DNA of 50,310 nucleotides from Bifidobacterium stellenboschense (GCF_000741785.1 NZ_JGZP01000028.1:1-50310); one strand, 5' to 3'; shown: positions 1-8,005, counted from the stretch's first letter. Program-made: numbers and translations. The notes: a model not told the origin generated them from the letters alone.

Positions 1-351
1 GTCGACAGTCTCGTCGCCGCGAGCCATTTCATCCCGCAGACGTTGCTGCTCATCGCGGTGCCGTTCGTCGTGAGCATCGCGATCGGATTCGTCGTCGCCG
101 TGATCCGCGTCTGGCGGATTCCCGTCCACGTCTGGCCTCCCGTCCGTGACTGGCCGCCGGTCCGCGACTGGCTTCCGATCCGCGACTGGCCTCCCGTCCG
201 TGACTGGTCTCCGGTCCGCGACTGGCTGCCGGTGTGCGACTGGCTTCCGGTCTGCGACTGGCCTCCCGGCGGCGAGTCGCCCGCCTACCGTTCCAGATGG
301 AAGCCCTGGCCGGCGGCCTTGTCCAGCAGCGTCTTGCCGCTGACGTCCTGA
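1..351 (+). CDS. C-terminal part of a membrane protein with a hexapeptide-repeat tail (partial)
   Basis: The frame is open from base 1, so the gene starts outside the window. The visible part has one strongly hydrophobic segment (about residues 18-37, LLLIAVPFVVSIAIGFVVAV), then a tail of about eight degenerate six-residue repeats of the type VRDWPP or VRDWLP, encoded by an 18-bp tandem repeat. The last residues overlap the 3' end of the nitroreductase on the other strand by 67 bases. I do not recognise a family. The tail could be a cytoplasmic or wall-facing repeat, or simply readthrough of a minisatellite that stays open because 18 is divisible by three. Confidence 0.45.
   Translation, partial: VDSLVAASHFIPQTLLLIAVPFVVSIAIGFVVAVIRVWRIPVHVWPPVRDWPPVRDWLPIRDWPPVRDWSPVRDWLPVCDWLPVCDWPPGGESPAYRSRWKPWPAALSSSVLPLTS
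123..272 (+). repeat. 18-bp tandem repeat array, left copy
   Basis: About eight consecutive 18-bp units of the form CGTCCGTGACTGGCCTCC occupy 123-266, with a degraded unit after them. Read in frame 1 they encode VRDWPP-type hexapeptides. Bases 121-190 are identical to bases 50241-50310 at the right end of the window. Confidence 0.9.
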
Positions 352-1061
352 CGGCCCACGGAGGCGATCTGGTCGCTGAACGCGTCCACGGGGCGTTCGG
401 TGTTGCGCAGGTCGTAGTACTCGTGCACGGTGGCGTCGAACTCGCCGAGGCCGGCGAGCGGGTCGCGGGATGGGTCGTCGTCCGCAGGGTAGGTGTCGTC
501 GAAGAACTGCATGGCTCGGGGCATGCGCGGCTTGAGCGCCGGCTTCTGGTCCGGCTTGCCGATGGCCAGCGCCAGCACCGGATACGTGTATTCCGGCAGG
601 TGGCACGACTCGATGAGACCGGGGATGTTGTTGAGCACGGAGCCGAGGATCACGCAGCCGAGCCCCAGCGAGTAGGCGGCGGTCTCCATGGCGTGCAGGG
701 CCAGTACGGCGTCGTTCTGCGCCTGCGTGAAGCGGTAGCTGGAGGTCAGCTTCCACTCCTCGCCGTGCACGTCCACGCCCTTGCGCTCGGCGATGCGCGC
801 GTTGCGATGCTCGTCGATGACGAACAGGTACAGCAGCGGCGCCTGCGCGATGTACGGCTGATGTCCGAACTCGGCGAAGGTGCGCTTGAGGTCCGGATCC
901 TTGATGCGGATGGCGGACCAGTCGTTGAGGTACTGGCTGGAGGCGGCGTGCTGCGCCACGGTCTCCAGCGTCGCGACGGTTTCGGCGTCGATGGGCTCAT
1001 CCTTGAATGCGCGGATGGAGCGACGGTTGAGCAATGTCTCGATGGTGCTGTTGGTGATCAT
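285..1061 (-). CDS. nitroreductase family protein (FMN-dependent oxidoreductase)
   Basis: The 258-residue product begins MITNSTIETLLNRRSIRAFK. The NRRSIRAFKDEPI motif near the N-terminus is the FMN-phosphate-binding signature of the nitroreductase superfamily, and the later GLGCVILGSVLNN segment is the usual central helix region. Members reduce nitro compounds, quinones or flavins with NAD(P)H in the cytoplasm; the substrate here cannot be told. I chose the ATG at 1061 because the flavin motif starts 12 residues later; a longer frame to 1184 adds a low-complexity leader made from short DNA repeats. The 3' end overlaps the repeat-tailed membrane protein on the other strand. Confidence 0.85.
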   Translation of the reverse strand: MITNSTIETLLNRRSIRAFKDEPIDAETVATLETVAQHAASSQYLNDWSAIRIKDPDLKRTFAEFGHQPYIAQAPLLYLFVIDEHRNARIAERKGVDVHGEEWKLTSSYRFTQAQNDAVLALHAMETAAYSLGLGCVILGSVLNNIPGLIESCHLPEYTYPVLALAIGKPDQKPALKPRMPRAMQFFDDTYPADDDPSRDPLAGLGEFDATVHEYYDLRNTERPVDAFSDQIASVGRQDVSGKTLLDKAAGQGFHLER

Positions 1062-1133
1062 GCGGCCATTCTCGCACCTGGTTGTTGCCGTCGGCAGGAT
1101 GTTTCCGGTTTTATGCTCCCGGCGTGTCGCCAT

Positions 1134-1180
1134 GGTGCAGATCGATTCGGTGCAGATCGATTCAGTGCCGGTCGATTCGG
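1134..1180. repeat. short tandem repeat upstream of the nitroreductase
   Basis: A 15-bp unit (CAGATCGATTCGGTG) is repeated about 2.6 times with small changes. It lies in the 277-bp gap between the nitroreductase and the DUF4235 gene. That gap also holds a 9-bp-stem hairpin (about 1273-1310, GGATGGCCG/CGGCCATCC) that could terminate the DUF4235 transcript. Confidence 0.6.
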
Positions 1181-1338
1181 GCACGATTCAACAAGCGCGT
1201 CACCCGCGCCGATGCATCCCCCGATTGCGGAAGACCGGTCTGTGTCTTCTCGAGGGGACTTGGGGAACAACCGGGATGGCCGCCCAAGAGCGGGATTCGA
1301 CGGCCATCCATGGCCATCCACGACCAATAGGGGGTGCG

Positions 1339-1734
1339 TCACCCGCGCCGATGCCGCCTCCGACGGCGCTGCATGCGCCCGACCATGTTCCTCGAACCAC
1401 GGTCGGCGAGCTGGGACACGGCCGCCCCAAGCGCTGCGGACACCGCGGCGAACGCGATGCTCATCAGCAGCCCCTGCGGGGCGTCGGCGTCGAGCCCGCG
1501 TCGCAGATTGCTCCTGCGCACCCCGCGCTGCCACACGCCGTCCAGCAGCTTGCCCGCCACCAGTCCGGCGATGGACGGCAGCGCCCACGTGAGCAGCTTG
1601 TCTCCCAAGGTGTCCGGGTCGTTGAGCCGACGCTCGCGCATCGCGTCGACCTTGCGGTCGATGCGATGCAGCGCCTCGACGGCGCTGTCCGCTTCGGACG
1701 GCGTGTTGCTGGAACGGTGTTTCGCTGCGTTCAT
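1339..1734 (-). CDS. DUF4235 domain small membrane protein
   Basis: The 131-residue protein has a charged N-terminus (residues 1-45), two hydrophobic helices (about 46-66 and 87-110) and a very basic C-terminus ending in RRRRRHRRG. The pattern KLLTWALPSIAGLVAGKLLD, then a DAPQG turn, then AFAAVSAALGAAVSQLADRGS matches the actinobacterial DUF4235 family, whose function is unknown. The start at 1734 has GGGG a few bases upstream; a start at 1761 in the same frame would add nine residues but has no good ribosome site. It faces away from the phosphatase at 1937, with a 202-bp shared promoter region. Confidence 0.75.
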   Translation of the reverse strand: MNAAKHRSSNTPSEADSAVEALHRIDRKVDAMRERRLNDPDTLGDKLLTWALPSIAGLVAGKLLDGVWQRGVRRSNLRRGLDADAPQGLLMSIAFAAVSAALGAAVSQLADRGSRNMVGRMQRRRRRHRRG

Positions 1735-1936
1735 GGTTCCCCAGTCTAGCCCGTCCGGCATTCGTGCGCGGCCCCGGTGCCGAGTCCGACGTGCCGGCGT
1801 GGAACCGCTGTCCCGTATAGGCTCCGCCCCGATTCCCGGACGCCTCCGGCGCCGACGCCCACGCGGACGCCGGCGCCGGGCGAAACAGGGCGCAACGTGG
1901 TTGGAGTCGGTTGCGTTCGCGGGTACAGTGGAAGCC

Positions 1937-2647
1937 ATGAGCGAACACACAACGGACGGCACTGTGGCCGTCGACGCGCGCGGCGGCACCGGATTCCTGG
2001 TGCTGCTGCGGCACGGACAGACCGCGTGGAGCGTATCGGGGCAGCACACCGGCCGCACGAACATCCCCCTGACCGAAGCGGGCAGGCAGCAGGCGCAAGC
2101 CGCCGGCGAACGCCTGCGCGCCGCCTTCCCCGGCGGATTCGAGCCGGGATGCGTCTTCTCCAGCCCGCTGATTCGAGCGCAGCAGACCGCCGATCTGGCC
2201 GGATTCCCGGACCACGGCACGCTGGACGGCATCGCGGAATGGGATTACGGGCGCGCCGAGGGCCGCACGCGGCAGCGCGTGCGCGAGATGAGCGGCTTCG
2301 ACTGGGACGTGTGGCGCGACGGCCCGCAGACCCTGCCCGAGACGATGGACGCCGATTGGACCGAGACGCTGCCGGACGGCGGCACGGTGCCCGTGCACGC
2401 GGGCGCCGGCGAGACGGTCCAGGAGGCCGCCGCCCGCGCGCGCGGCGCCATCGAACAGGTCACGCCGCTGCTGGAATCCGGGCGTAATGTGCTGCTCGTC
2501 GCGCATGCGCACATCCTGCGCATCCTCACCTCGCAGTGGCTCGGCGTGGACCCGCACTTCGCGCGCCTGCTGCGTCTCGACACGGCCCATTATTCGATTC
2601 TGAGCCGGTACAAGGGCGACAACGTCATCGAGCGCTGGAACTGCTAG
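1937..2647 (+). CDS. histidine phosphatase / phosphoglycerate mutase-like protein
   Basis: The 236-residue protein has the catalytic LLRHGQTAW motif near residue 25, the conserved SSPLIRAQQTA segment, an acid region (GIAEWDYGRAEG) and the second catalytic histidine in VAHAHILRIL. These define the branch-1 histidine phosphatase superfamily, in which the first histidine is transiently phosphorylated. The EWDYG and SRYKGDNVIERWN features resemble the group annotated as SixA/GpmB-like or acid phosphatase-like; the substrate is unknown. No cofactor-dependent mutase context is seen. A strong terminator follows at 2712. Confidence 0.85.
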   Translation: MSEHTTDGTVAVDARGGTGFLVLLRHGQTAWSVSGQHTGRTNIPLTEAGRQQAQAAGERLRAAFPGGFEPGCVFSSPLIRAQQTADLAGFPDHGTLDGIAEWDYGRAEGRTRQRVREMSGFDWDVWRDGPQTLPETMDADWTETLPDGGTVPVHAGAGETVQEAAARARGAIEQVTPLLESGRNVLLVAHAHILRILTSQWLGVDPHFARLLRLDTAHYSILSRYKGDNVIERWNC

Positions 2648-2711
2648 CGAGCGTATCGCAATTGCCCGAGTGACGGGGGAGAGACCGGCTTTAGGGCATT
2701 ACCGGCACTGC

Positions 2712-2770
2712 AAACGATAGGCACGGCGTGTCGCGCAATCGCGCGAAAACATGCCGTGCCTATCGTTTTT
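2712..2770 (+). terminator. intrinsic terminator after the phosphatase gene
   Basis: A 16-bp perfect stem (AAACGATAGGCACGGC with its complement) encloses a loop containing a second small hairpin and is followed by a T run (TTTTT). Confidence 0.85.
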
Positions 2771-2803
2771 GATGTCAAAATCGATGTGAGCGTTCTCATT
2801 GTT

Positions 2804-2930
2804 GCGAACGCTTGCATTGTCGGCAATTCAGACAATCGCCGGAACCACGCGGTTTTATAGACAGATGACGACGATATGTCATTTCTGGCGCAATGAAACA
2901 CCCCGAATACTGCCATCGTTTGCAAAAACG
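2804..2930. promoter_or_regulatory. regulatory region with LacI-type operators upstream of the first sugar-binding protein
   Basis: The 400-bp gap 2648-3047 holds the terminator above, then GCGAACGCTTGC at 2804-2815 (imperfect palindrome) and CGTTTGCAAAAACG at 2917-2930. The latter 14-mer occurs exactly once more, at 5722-5735, in front of the permease operon. They fit the LacI-family operator style (GCAAACGTTTGC) and are likely targets of the repressor encoded at 4475-5491. Confidence 0.6.
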
Positions 2931-3047
2931 GTGAACATGCGTCATAATGAATCGCGTCGGAACAACTTCGAGGCGCCAAAGCCGACGCCACCAACCCCGG
3001 TCGGCCACACCGTCCGAGGAACAACAAGGAAAGAGAAAGGTTCGTTG

Positions 3048-4373
3048 ATGAATCGCACACTGAAGTCGACGATCAGCATGGTCGCCATCGCAGCAATGTC
3101 CATCGGAGCGCTCGCCGCGTGCGGCTCCAGCACGTCGGGCGACGACGCCAAGGGCAAGGTCTACTACCTCAACTTCAAGCCGGAGTCGGCCGACCAGTGG
3201 ACCGCTCTCGCCAAGGAATACACCAAGGAGACCGGCATCGAGGTCAAGGTGCAGACCGCCGCGTCCAACACCTACGAGCAGACCCTGAAGTCGGAGATCG
3301 CCAAGACCGAGGCGCCGACCCTGTTCCAGGTCAACGGTCCGGTCGGCTACCAGAACTGGAAGCGCTACACCGCCGACCTGTCCGGCACCGACGTGTACAA
3401 GGAGCTCACCAACCAGGACGTGGCCCTGAAGGACGGCGACAAGGTCGTCGGCGTGCCGTACGTGATGGAGACCTACGGCATCATCTACAACAAGGACATC
3501 CTCAACAAGTACTTCGCGCTCGACGGCGCCAAGGCCAAGTCCGTCGACGAGATTGACAACTTCGACACCCTGAAAGCCGTCGCCGACGACATGCAGGCGC
3601 GCAAGGACGAGCTCGGCATCAAGGGCGCGTTCACCTCCGCCGGCTTCGACTCCAGCTCCGACTGGCGCTTCAAGACCCACCTCGCCAACCTGCCGCTCTA
3701 CTATGAGTTCCAGAAGGACAAGGTCACCGAGCAGCCGGCCACGATCAAGGGCACGTACCTGCCGAACTACAAGAAGATCTTCGACCTGTACATCACCGAC
3801 TCCACCACCGACCGCACGCAGCTGAGCGCCAAGACCGGCGACGACGCCAACTCCGAGTTCGCGCTCGGCGAGGCCGCCTTCTACCAGAACGGCACCTGGG
3901 CGTGGACCGATCTCGCGAAGGCCGGCATGAAGGCCGAGTCCGTCGGCATGATGCCGATCTACATCGGCGTCAAGGGCGAGGAGAAGCAGGGTCTCGTCAC
4001 CGGCTCCGAGAACTACTGGTGCATCAACGACAAGGCGTCCGACGCCGACAAGAAGGCCACCGAGGACTTCCTCAAGTGGGTCATCACCTCCGACACCGGC
4101 AAGAAGGCCCTCTCCGAGGACATGGGCTTCACCACCCCGTTCAAGACCTTCGATGACGTGAAGTCCGACAACCCGCTGACCGAGGCCGCCGTCGAGGACC
4201 AGAAGTCCGGCAAGACGCAGGTCAGCTGGAACTTCACGATGATGCCGTCCGAGGAGTGGAAGAACAAGCTCGGCCAGGCGCTGCTCGAGTACGCGCAGGG
4301 CACCGGCGACTGGAACGCCGTCAAGACCGCGTTCGTCGATGGCTGGGCCTCCGAGTACTCCGCGACCCACTGA
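3048..4373 (+). CDS. sugar ABC transporter, extracellular binding lipoprotein (CUT1 type)
   Basis: The 441-residue protein has a lipoprotein signal peptide ending in the lipobox LAAC (Cys about residue 25), then a family-1 solute-binding fold: VKVQTAASNTYEQTL, the hinge region VGVPYVMETYGIIYNKDIL, and the C-terminal lobe with FALGEAAFYQNGTWAW. It would capture an oligosaccharide outside the membrane and deliver it to the permeases at 5962-7655, which lie beyond the oppositely oriented repressor gene. An AAAGG ribosome site precedes the start. The sugar is not identifiable from sequence; the GH13 alpha-glucosidase downstream suggests an alpha-glucoside. Confidence 0.88.
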   Translation: MNRTLKSTISMVAIAAMSIGALAACGSSTSGDDAKGKVYYLNFKPESADQWTALAKEYTKETGIEVKVQTAASNTYEQTLKSEIAKTEAPTLFQVNGPVGYQNWKRYTADLSGTDVYKELTNQDVALKDGDKVVGVPYVMETYGIIYNKDILNKYFALDGAKAKSVDEIDNFDTLKAVADDMQARKDELGIKGAFTSAGFDSSSDWRFKTHLANLPLYYEFQKDKVTEQPATIKGTYLPNYKKIFDLYITDSTTDRTQLSAKTGDDANSEFALGEAAFYQNGTWAWTDLAKAGMKAESVGMMPIYIGVKGEEKQGLVTGSENYWCINDKASDADKKATEDFLKWVITSDTGKKALSEDMGFTTPFKTFDDVKSDNPLTEAAVEDQKSGKTQVSWNFTMMPSEEWKNKLGQALLEYAQGTGDWNAVKTAFVDGWASEYSATH

Positions 4374-4409
4374 TCCTGTTCCTGTCCCTCAATCCCCTTC
4401 CAACAACCT

Positions 4410-4458
4410 GATGCCCCGGTGACGGCCGTTCTCCTCCTCGGCCCGTCGCCGGGGCATC
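4410..4458. terminator. bidirectional hairpin between convergent genes
   Basis: A 16-bp stem with a single G-T pair (GATGCCCCGGTGACGG against its complement) lies between the binding-protein gene and the convergent lacI-type gene. There is no clear T run on the plus strand. Confidence 0.7.
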
Positions 4459-4474
4459 GTCATGTCCTGCCGGT

Positions 4475-5491
4475 TCAGCGCCGGCGCGCGGTGCTCGATC
4501 GCACCACCAGCTGCGCCGGCACCTTGCGCAACGGCTCCCTCACCTCGCGCCCGTTGATGAGGTCCATCGTCATGCGGGCGGCCGCGCGGGCCATCTCGAC
4601 CGGGTCCTGACGGATCGTCGTCAGCCCGATGTCCGCGGTGTAGAAGCTGTCGTCGTAGCCGATCAGCGATATGTCGCCCGGCACGGACAGCCCGTTGCGT
4701 TCGAGCTGGAACATGAGCGGCAGGGCGATGCCGTCCTCCTGGCATGCGATCGCCGTCGGCATCGTGCCGAGACTCATCAGCTGCGTCACCACGTCGCCGA
4801 TCTGGTAGTGTCCGTCGGCGTCGACCTTGCACACGATGACCTGAGGCTCGGTGCCGTCGCGCCGGCAGCAGTCCATGAACACGTTGAACCGGCCCCGCAC
4901 CGAGAAGCTCAGGGAGATGTCGCGGTCCGTGCTGATGTACGCGATGTCGCGATGCCCGAGGTTCATCAGGTGACGCGCGGCCAGCGTCGAACCCTGCTCG
5001 TCGTCGATGTTGACCGCCGCTGCGAACCCGTGGGCCGACGACTCCGCCGTGTTGATGCCGATGATCGGCACGTCCACGCTGGCCAGCTGCCTGGTCTCCT
5101 CGTCGTCGATGTCGAACGAGACGACGATCACCGCGTCCGCGTTGCGGCGCACCGGCAGCATCTCGAAGAACTCGCGGCGTTCCTCGATCGAGGAGATCTG
5201 GAAGATCGAGATGTCATAGACCTCCGCGTGGAAGACGTCGTTCAGCCCCTCGATCACGGAGGCGGTGAACCACAGGCGGATGTGGCCGCTCATCAGCACG
5301 GCGACGCGCAGCGCGCGCCCGGACTTCAGCGCCGCGGCCGAACGGGAGAGCGAGAAGTTGAGCTGGCCGGCCATCGCCAGCACGCGCTCGCGGGTCTTCG
5401 CCGAGACCAGATCGGGCCGCGTGAAGGACCGCGACACCGTCGAAATGGAGACGCCCGCCGCCTTGGCGACGTCCTGGATGCTGCTGCTCAT
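4475..5491 (-). CDS. LacI family transcriptional regulator (first sugar locus)
   Basis: The 338-residue repressor starts MSSSIQDVAKAAGVSISTVS, a typical LacI helix-turn-helix with hinge helix near SRSAAALKSGR, followed by a periplasmic-binding-protein-like effector domain ending with the QDPVEMARAAARMTMDLI signature. It lies between the binding-protein gene and the permease genes, divergent from the latter, and the identical 14-bp operator-like motif occurs in front of both. The ribosome site AAGGTGG supports the start at 5491. It closely resembles the regulator at 38844-39869 in the DNA-binding region (VSISTVSR.FTRP.LVSAKTR), so their operators may overlap in specificity. Confidence 0.9.
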   Translation of the reverse strand: MSSSIQDVAKAAGVSISTVSRSFTRPDLVSAKTRERVLAMAGQLNFSLSRSAAALKSGRALRVAVLMSGHIRLWFTASVIEGLNDVFHAEVYDISIFQISSIEERREFFEMLPVRRNADAVIVVSFDIDDEETRQLASVDVPIIGINTAESSAHGFAAAVNIDDEQGSTLAARHLMNLGHRDIAYISTDRDISLSFSVRGRFNVFMDCCRRDGTEPQVIVCKVDADGHYQIGDVVTQLMSLGTMPTAIACQEDGIALPLMFQLERNGLSVPGDISLIGYDDSFYTADIGLTTIRQDPVEMARAAARMTMDLINGREVREPLRKVPAQLVVRSSTARRR

Positions 5492-5717
5492 GAAACCACC
5501 TTGTCGTTCGGATGTGTGGGGCGTACCGCGCCGGCCGGGGTGCGCCGGCCGATGGGGCGTACCGCCCGATCGCGCCGGATGCCCGGTCACCGCACTTACT
5601 GCACGTTTACTGCGCGCTTGCTGCGCTTACTGCAAAGACTTCCCGCGTAGGAAAACAGCGTATCGTTCAGCTTACACGTTCTAGAACTGTTGACTCGCGA
5701 TGACGACGATTGCATTA

Positions 5718-5735
5718 CAAACGTTTGCAAAAACG
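5718..5735. promoter_or_regulatory. LacI-type operator upstream of the permease operon
   Basis: CAAACGTTTG (5718-5727) is a perfect palindrome and runs into CGTTTGCAAAAACG (5722-5735), identical to the motif at 2917-2930. The 470-bp gap 5492-5961 also holds direct repeats of TTACTGC (about 5594-5635) and a further half-site, CAACGTTTGACA, at about 5832. It must carry promoters for both the repressor and the permeases. Confidence 0.65.
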
Positions 5736-5961
5736 ATTCGGAATATGGAAAATCGCAAAAAACAGCCAATATACGGCGATGAACGACTGTTGCTGGGGTG
5801 ATTGGCGAGGTAATGCGAAACGCCGCAAATGACAACGTTTGACATCATGGCGCCGGGCGGTTACGATGTCACTACAACAACGGATTCGTTCGCCGGCCGC
5901 GGGTCGGCGGAAGTTGTGGCACGCAGCGGTGCACTGCGCTCAAGGAGGAGGATTATCCATC

Positions 5962-6816
5962 ATGGTTAGCATGGCCGGCAAGGCGATACGGAAGTGGTGG
6001 GCGCTATTCGCGCTCCCCACGTTCGCCGCGTTCATCATCGGGTTCGTGGTGCCCTTCATCATGGGCGTCTACCTGAGCTTCTGCGAGTTCACCACCGTGA
6101 CCGACGGCGAGTTCGTCGGCCTCAAGAACTACGTCAAGGCGCTTGGCGACAAGGAGTTCCTGCACGCGCTCGGCTTCTCCACCGCGTTCACGATCGTCAC
6201 CACGATCGTCATCAACGTGGTCGCGTTCTTCATCGCGTACATGCTCACGAAGGCGATCAAGGGATCGACGATCTTCCGCTCGGTGTTCTTCATGCCGAAC
6301 CTGATCGGCGGCATCATCCTGGGCTACATCTGGCTGCTGCTGCTCAACGGCATCCTCGCGCACTGGTCGCGCGCCCTGACCTACTCCGCCACGTACGGCT
6401 TCTGGGGCTTGGTCATCCTCGTGTGCTGGCAGCAGATCGGCTACATGATGATCATCTACATCGCCGGCATGCAGGCCCTGCCCACGGACGTGCTCGAAGC
6501 CGCGCAGGTGGACGGCGCGAGCGGCACGCAGACGATGTTCAAGATCATCATCCCGCTGATGATGCCCTCGATCACCGTGTGCTCCTTCCTGACCGTGACC
6601 AACGGCTTCAAGCTCTACGACCAGAACCTCGCCCTGACCAACGGCGCCCCGAGCAACATGTCCGAGGGCCTCGCGATGAACATCACCCGCACGTTCTACG
6701 GCCGCATGGGCTGGGAGGGCGTTGGCCAGGCGAAGGCCGTCCTGTTCTTCATCCTGGTGGCGGTCATCGCGCTCATCCAGAACAAGCTCACGACAAGCAA
6801 GGAGGTGGCGGCCTGA
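5962..6816 (+). CDS. sugar ABC transporter permease (MalF-like, CUT1)
   Basis: The 284-residue protein has six predicted membrane helices. The cytoplasmic coupling motif for the ATPase is visible as EAAQVDGASGTQTMFKIIIP (EAA loop, about residues 180-199). Start chosen at 5962, preceded by AAGGAGGA; the frame is open further upstream without a ribosome site. It pairs with the next gene, whose start codon overlaps this stop by one base (TGATG). Together with the lipoprotein at 3048 they form one importer; the ATPase is not encoded nearby. Confidence 0.9.
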   Translation: MVSMAGKAIRKWWALFALPTFAAFIIGFVVPFIMGVYLSFCEFTTVTDGEFVGLKNYVKALGDKEFLHALGFSTAFTIVTTIVINVVAFFIAYMLTKAIKGSTIFRSVFFMPNLIGGIILGYIWLLLLNGILAHWSRALTYSATYGFWGLVILVCWQQIGYMMIIYIAGMQALPTDVLEAAQVDGASGTQTMFKIIIPLMMPSITVCSFLTVTNGFKLYDQNLALTNGAPSNMSEGLAMNITRTFYGRMGWEGVGQAKAVLFFILVAVIALIQNKLTTSKEVAA

Positions 6817-7655
6817 TGAACGCCGACAAGGTCAAGCACGGAGGGCTCTGGACCGCCCTGTTCACCGTCGTCTCGCTGGCATGGGTCTTCCCGATCGTGC
6901 TGGTGGTCATCAACTCGTTCAAGCAGAAGGCGTACATCTCGAAGAACGCCTTCTCCCTGCCCGCCGGCAAGGCGTTCGTCGGATTCGAGAACTACGCGCG
7001 CGGCGTGGAGACCACCGACTTCTTCGCGAGCTTCGGATGGACGCTGCTCATCACCGTCGGATCGGTGCTGCTGATCCTCGTGTGCACGTCGATGTGCGCG
7101 TGGTGGATCGTGCGTGTCAACAACTGGGCCGCCAAGCTGCTGTACACGCTGTTCCTGTTCAACATGATCGTGCCGTTCCAGATGGTCATGTTCACGCTCT
7201 CTAAGATCGCCGACATGCTGAAGCTCAACACCCCGTGGGGACTGTGCATCGTGTACCTCGGCTTCGGCGCCGGTCTCGCGGTGTTCATCTTCACCGGTGT
7301 GATCAAGGGCATCCCGGTCGAGCTGGAGGAGTCCGCGATGATCGACGGCGCGTCCGTGCCGCGCATCTTCTTCCAGATCGTCGTGCCGATCATGAAGCCG
7401 TCGATCGTGTCGGTCGCGATTCTCGAGGCCATGTGGATCTGGAACGACTACCTCCTGCCGTACCTGACCCTCGACCTCGGCAAGTACAAGACGATTTCGG
7501 TCGCCGTGCAGTACCTCAAGGGCGGCTACGGCTCGGTCGACATGGGCGCCATGATGGCCTGCTTGGTCCTTGCGATCATCCCCATCATCATCTTCTACCT
7601 CATCTGCCAAAAGTACATCGTCAAGGGGGTTATGGCGGGAGCGGTGAAGGGCTGA
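6816..7655 (+). CDS. sugar ABC transporter permease (MalG-like, CUT1)
   Basis: The 279-residue inner-membrane protein has six predicted helices and an EAA coupling loop (EESAMIDGASVPRIFFQIVVP). The C-terminus QKYIVKGVMAGAVKG is the typical MalG-type ending. It is translationally coupled to the preceding permease. Its stop codon sits in the loop-proximal part of a 9-bp hairpin (7645-7665), the first of the array of hairpins that follows the gene. Confidence 0.92.
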   Translation: MNADKVKHGGLWTALFTVVSLAWVFPIVLVVINSFKQKAYISKNAFSLPAGKAFVGFENYARGVETTDFFASFGWTLLITVGSVLLILVCTSMCAWWIVRVNNWAAKLLYTLFLFNMIVPFQMVMFTLSKIADMLKLNTPWGLCIVYLGFGAGLAVFIFTGVIKGIPVELEESAMIDGASVPRIFFQIVVPIMKPSIVSVAILEAMWIWNDYLLPYLTLDLGKYKTISVAVQYLKGGYGSVDMGAMMACLVLAIIPIIIFYLICQKYIVKGVMAGAVKG

Positions 7656-7752
7656 AAGCCCTTCAGGAAAGCGCGGTGCGCTTTCCGGCCGTTCCCGGTC
7701 GAGGGCCTTTAGGCCGAGACCAGATCTGGGTCCGCCCGTAGGGCGGTCCGTG
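7645..7752 (+). ncRNA. putative structured RNA module, copy A (four hairpins)
   Basis: Four hairpins follow each other: H1 7645-7665 (9-bp stem that includes the permease stop codon), H2 7666-7686 (GGAAAGCGC stem, GGT triloop), H3 7697-7721 (GGTC/GACC outer stem, GA-rich internal loop, GGCC/GGCC inner stem, TTTA loop) and H4 about 7728-7749 (CCGCCC stem, GTA loop, then GTCCGT). The same order, loops and flanks recur in copy B. I know no named RNA family that fits. It may be a 3'UTR element or the source of a small RNA. Confidence 0.55.
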
Positions 7753-7781
7753 GTTGCGGGGCCGGAGGAGGTGCCGTCAAG

Positions 7782-7898
7782 GGATGATGACTCGTGTCAT
7801 CATCCTTGGATGGAAGCCCGGTGGGCTTCCATCAGGCGCCAGGCCGAGGTGCGGCAGCGCCGAGGCTGGTGTTGGGTCTCGCCGTAAGGCGGGTCCGT
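7782..7898 (+). ncRNA. putative structured RNA module, copy B (four hairpins)
   Basis: H1 7782-7805 (10-bp stem, TCGT loop), H2 7809-7833 (11-bp stem, GGT triloop as in copy A), H3 7842-7867 (outer GGCC/GGCT, GA-rich internal loop, inner GTGC/GCGC, GGCA loop), H4 7880-7891 (CGCC, GTAA loop, GGCG, then GGTCCGT). Stem bases differ from copy A mostly in pairs, so pairing is kept. G-U pairs in H3 work only if the plus strand is transcribed. A further hairpin (AAACGGCT/AGCCGTTT, about 7912-7945) precedes the terminator. Confidence 0.55.
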
Positions 7899-8005
7899 TA
7901 TCAGTGCTTCAAAACGGCTTGATGGCGTTGCGGTTGAGCCGTTTCGGGGCATGCATAGTCTGGGCTGGTACCCCTCATAACGCAGATAGAGGTATGCAAA
8001 TGCGG

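Noticed and set aside
123..266. 18-bp array as a CRISPR
   Set aside because: Units are contiguous and degenerate without unique spacers, and no cas genes are present.
2796..4370. Minus-strand 524-codon frame opposite the first binding-protein gene
   Set aside because: It is the complement frame of a well-supported lipoprotein gene, rich in L, G and V without recognisable motifs.
7645..7898. Hairpin array as integron attC sites or REP elements
   Set aside because: The copies are in direct orientation, internally structured as four hairpins with conserved loops, and no integrase or cassette genes are present.
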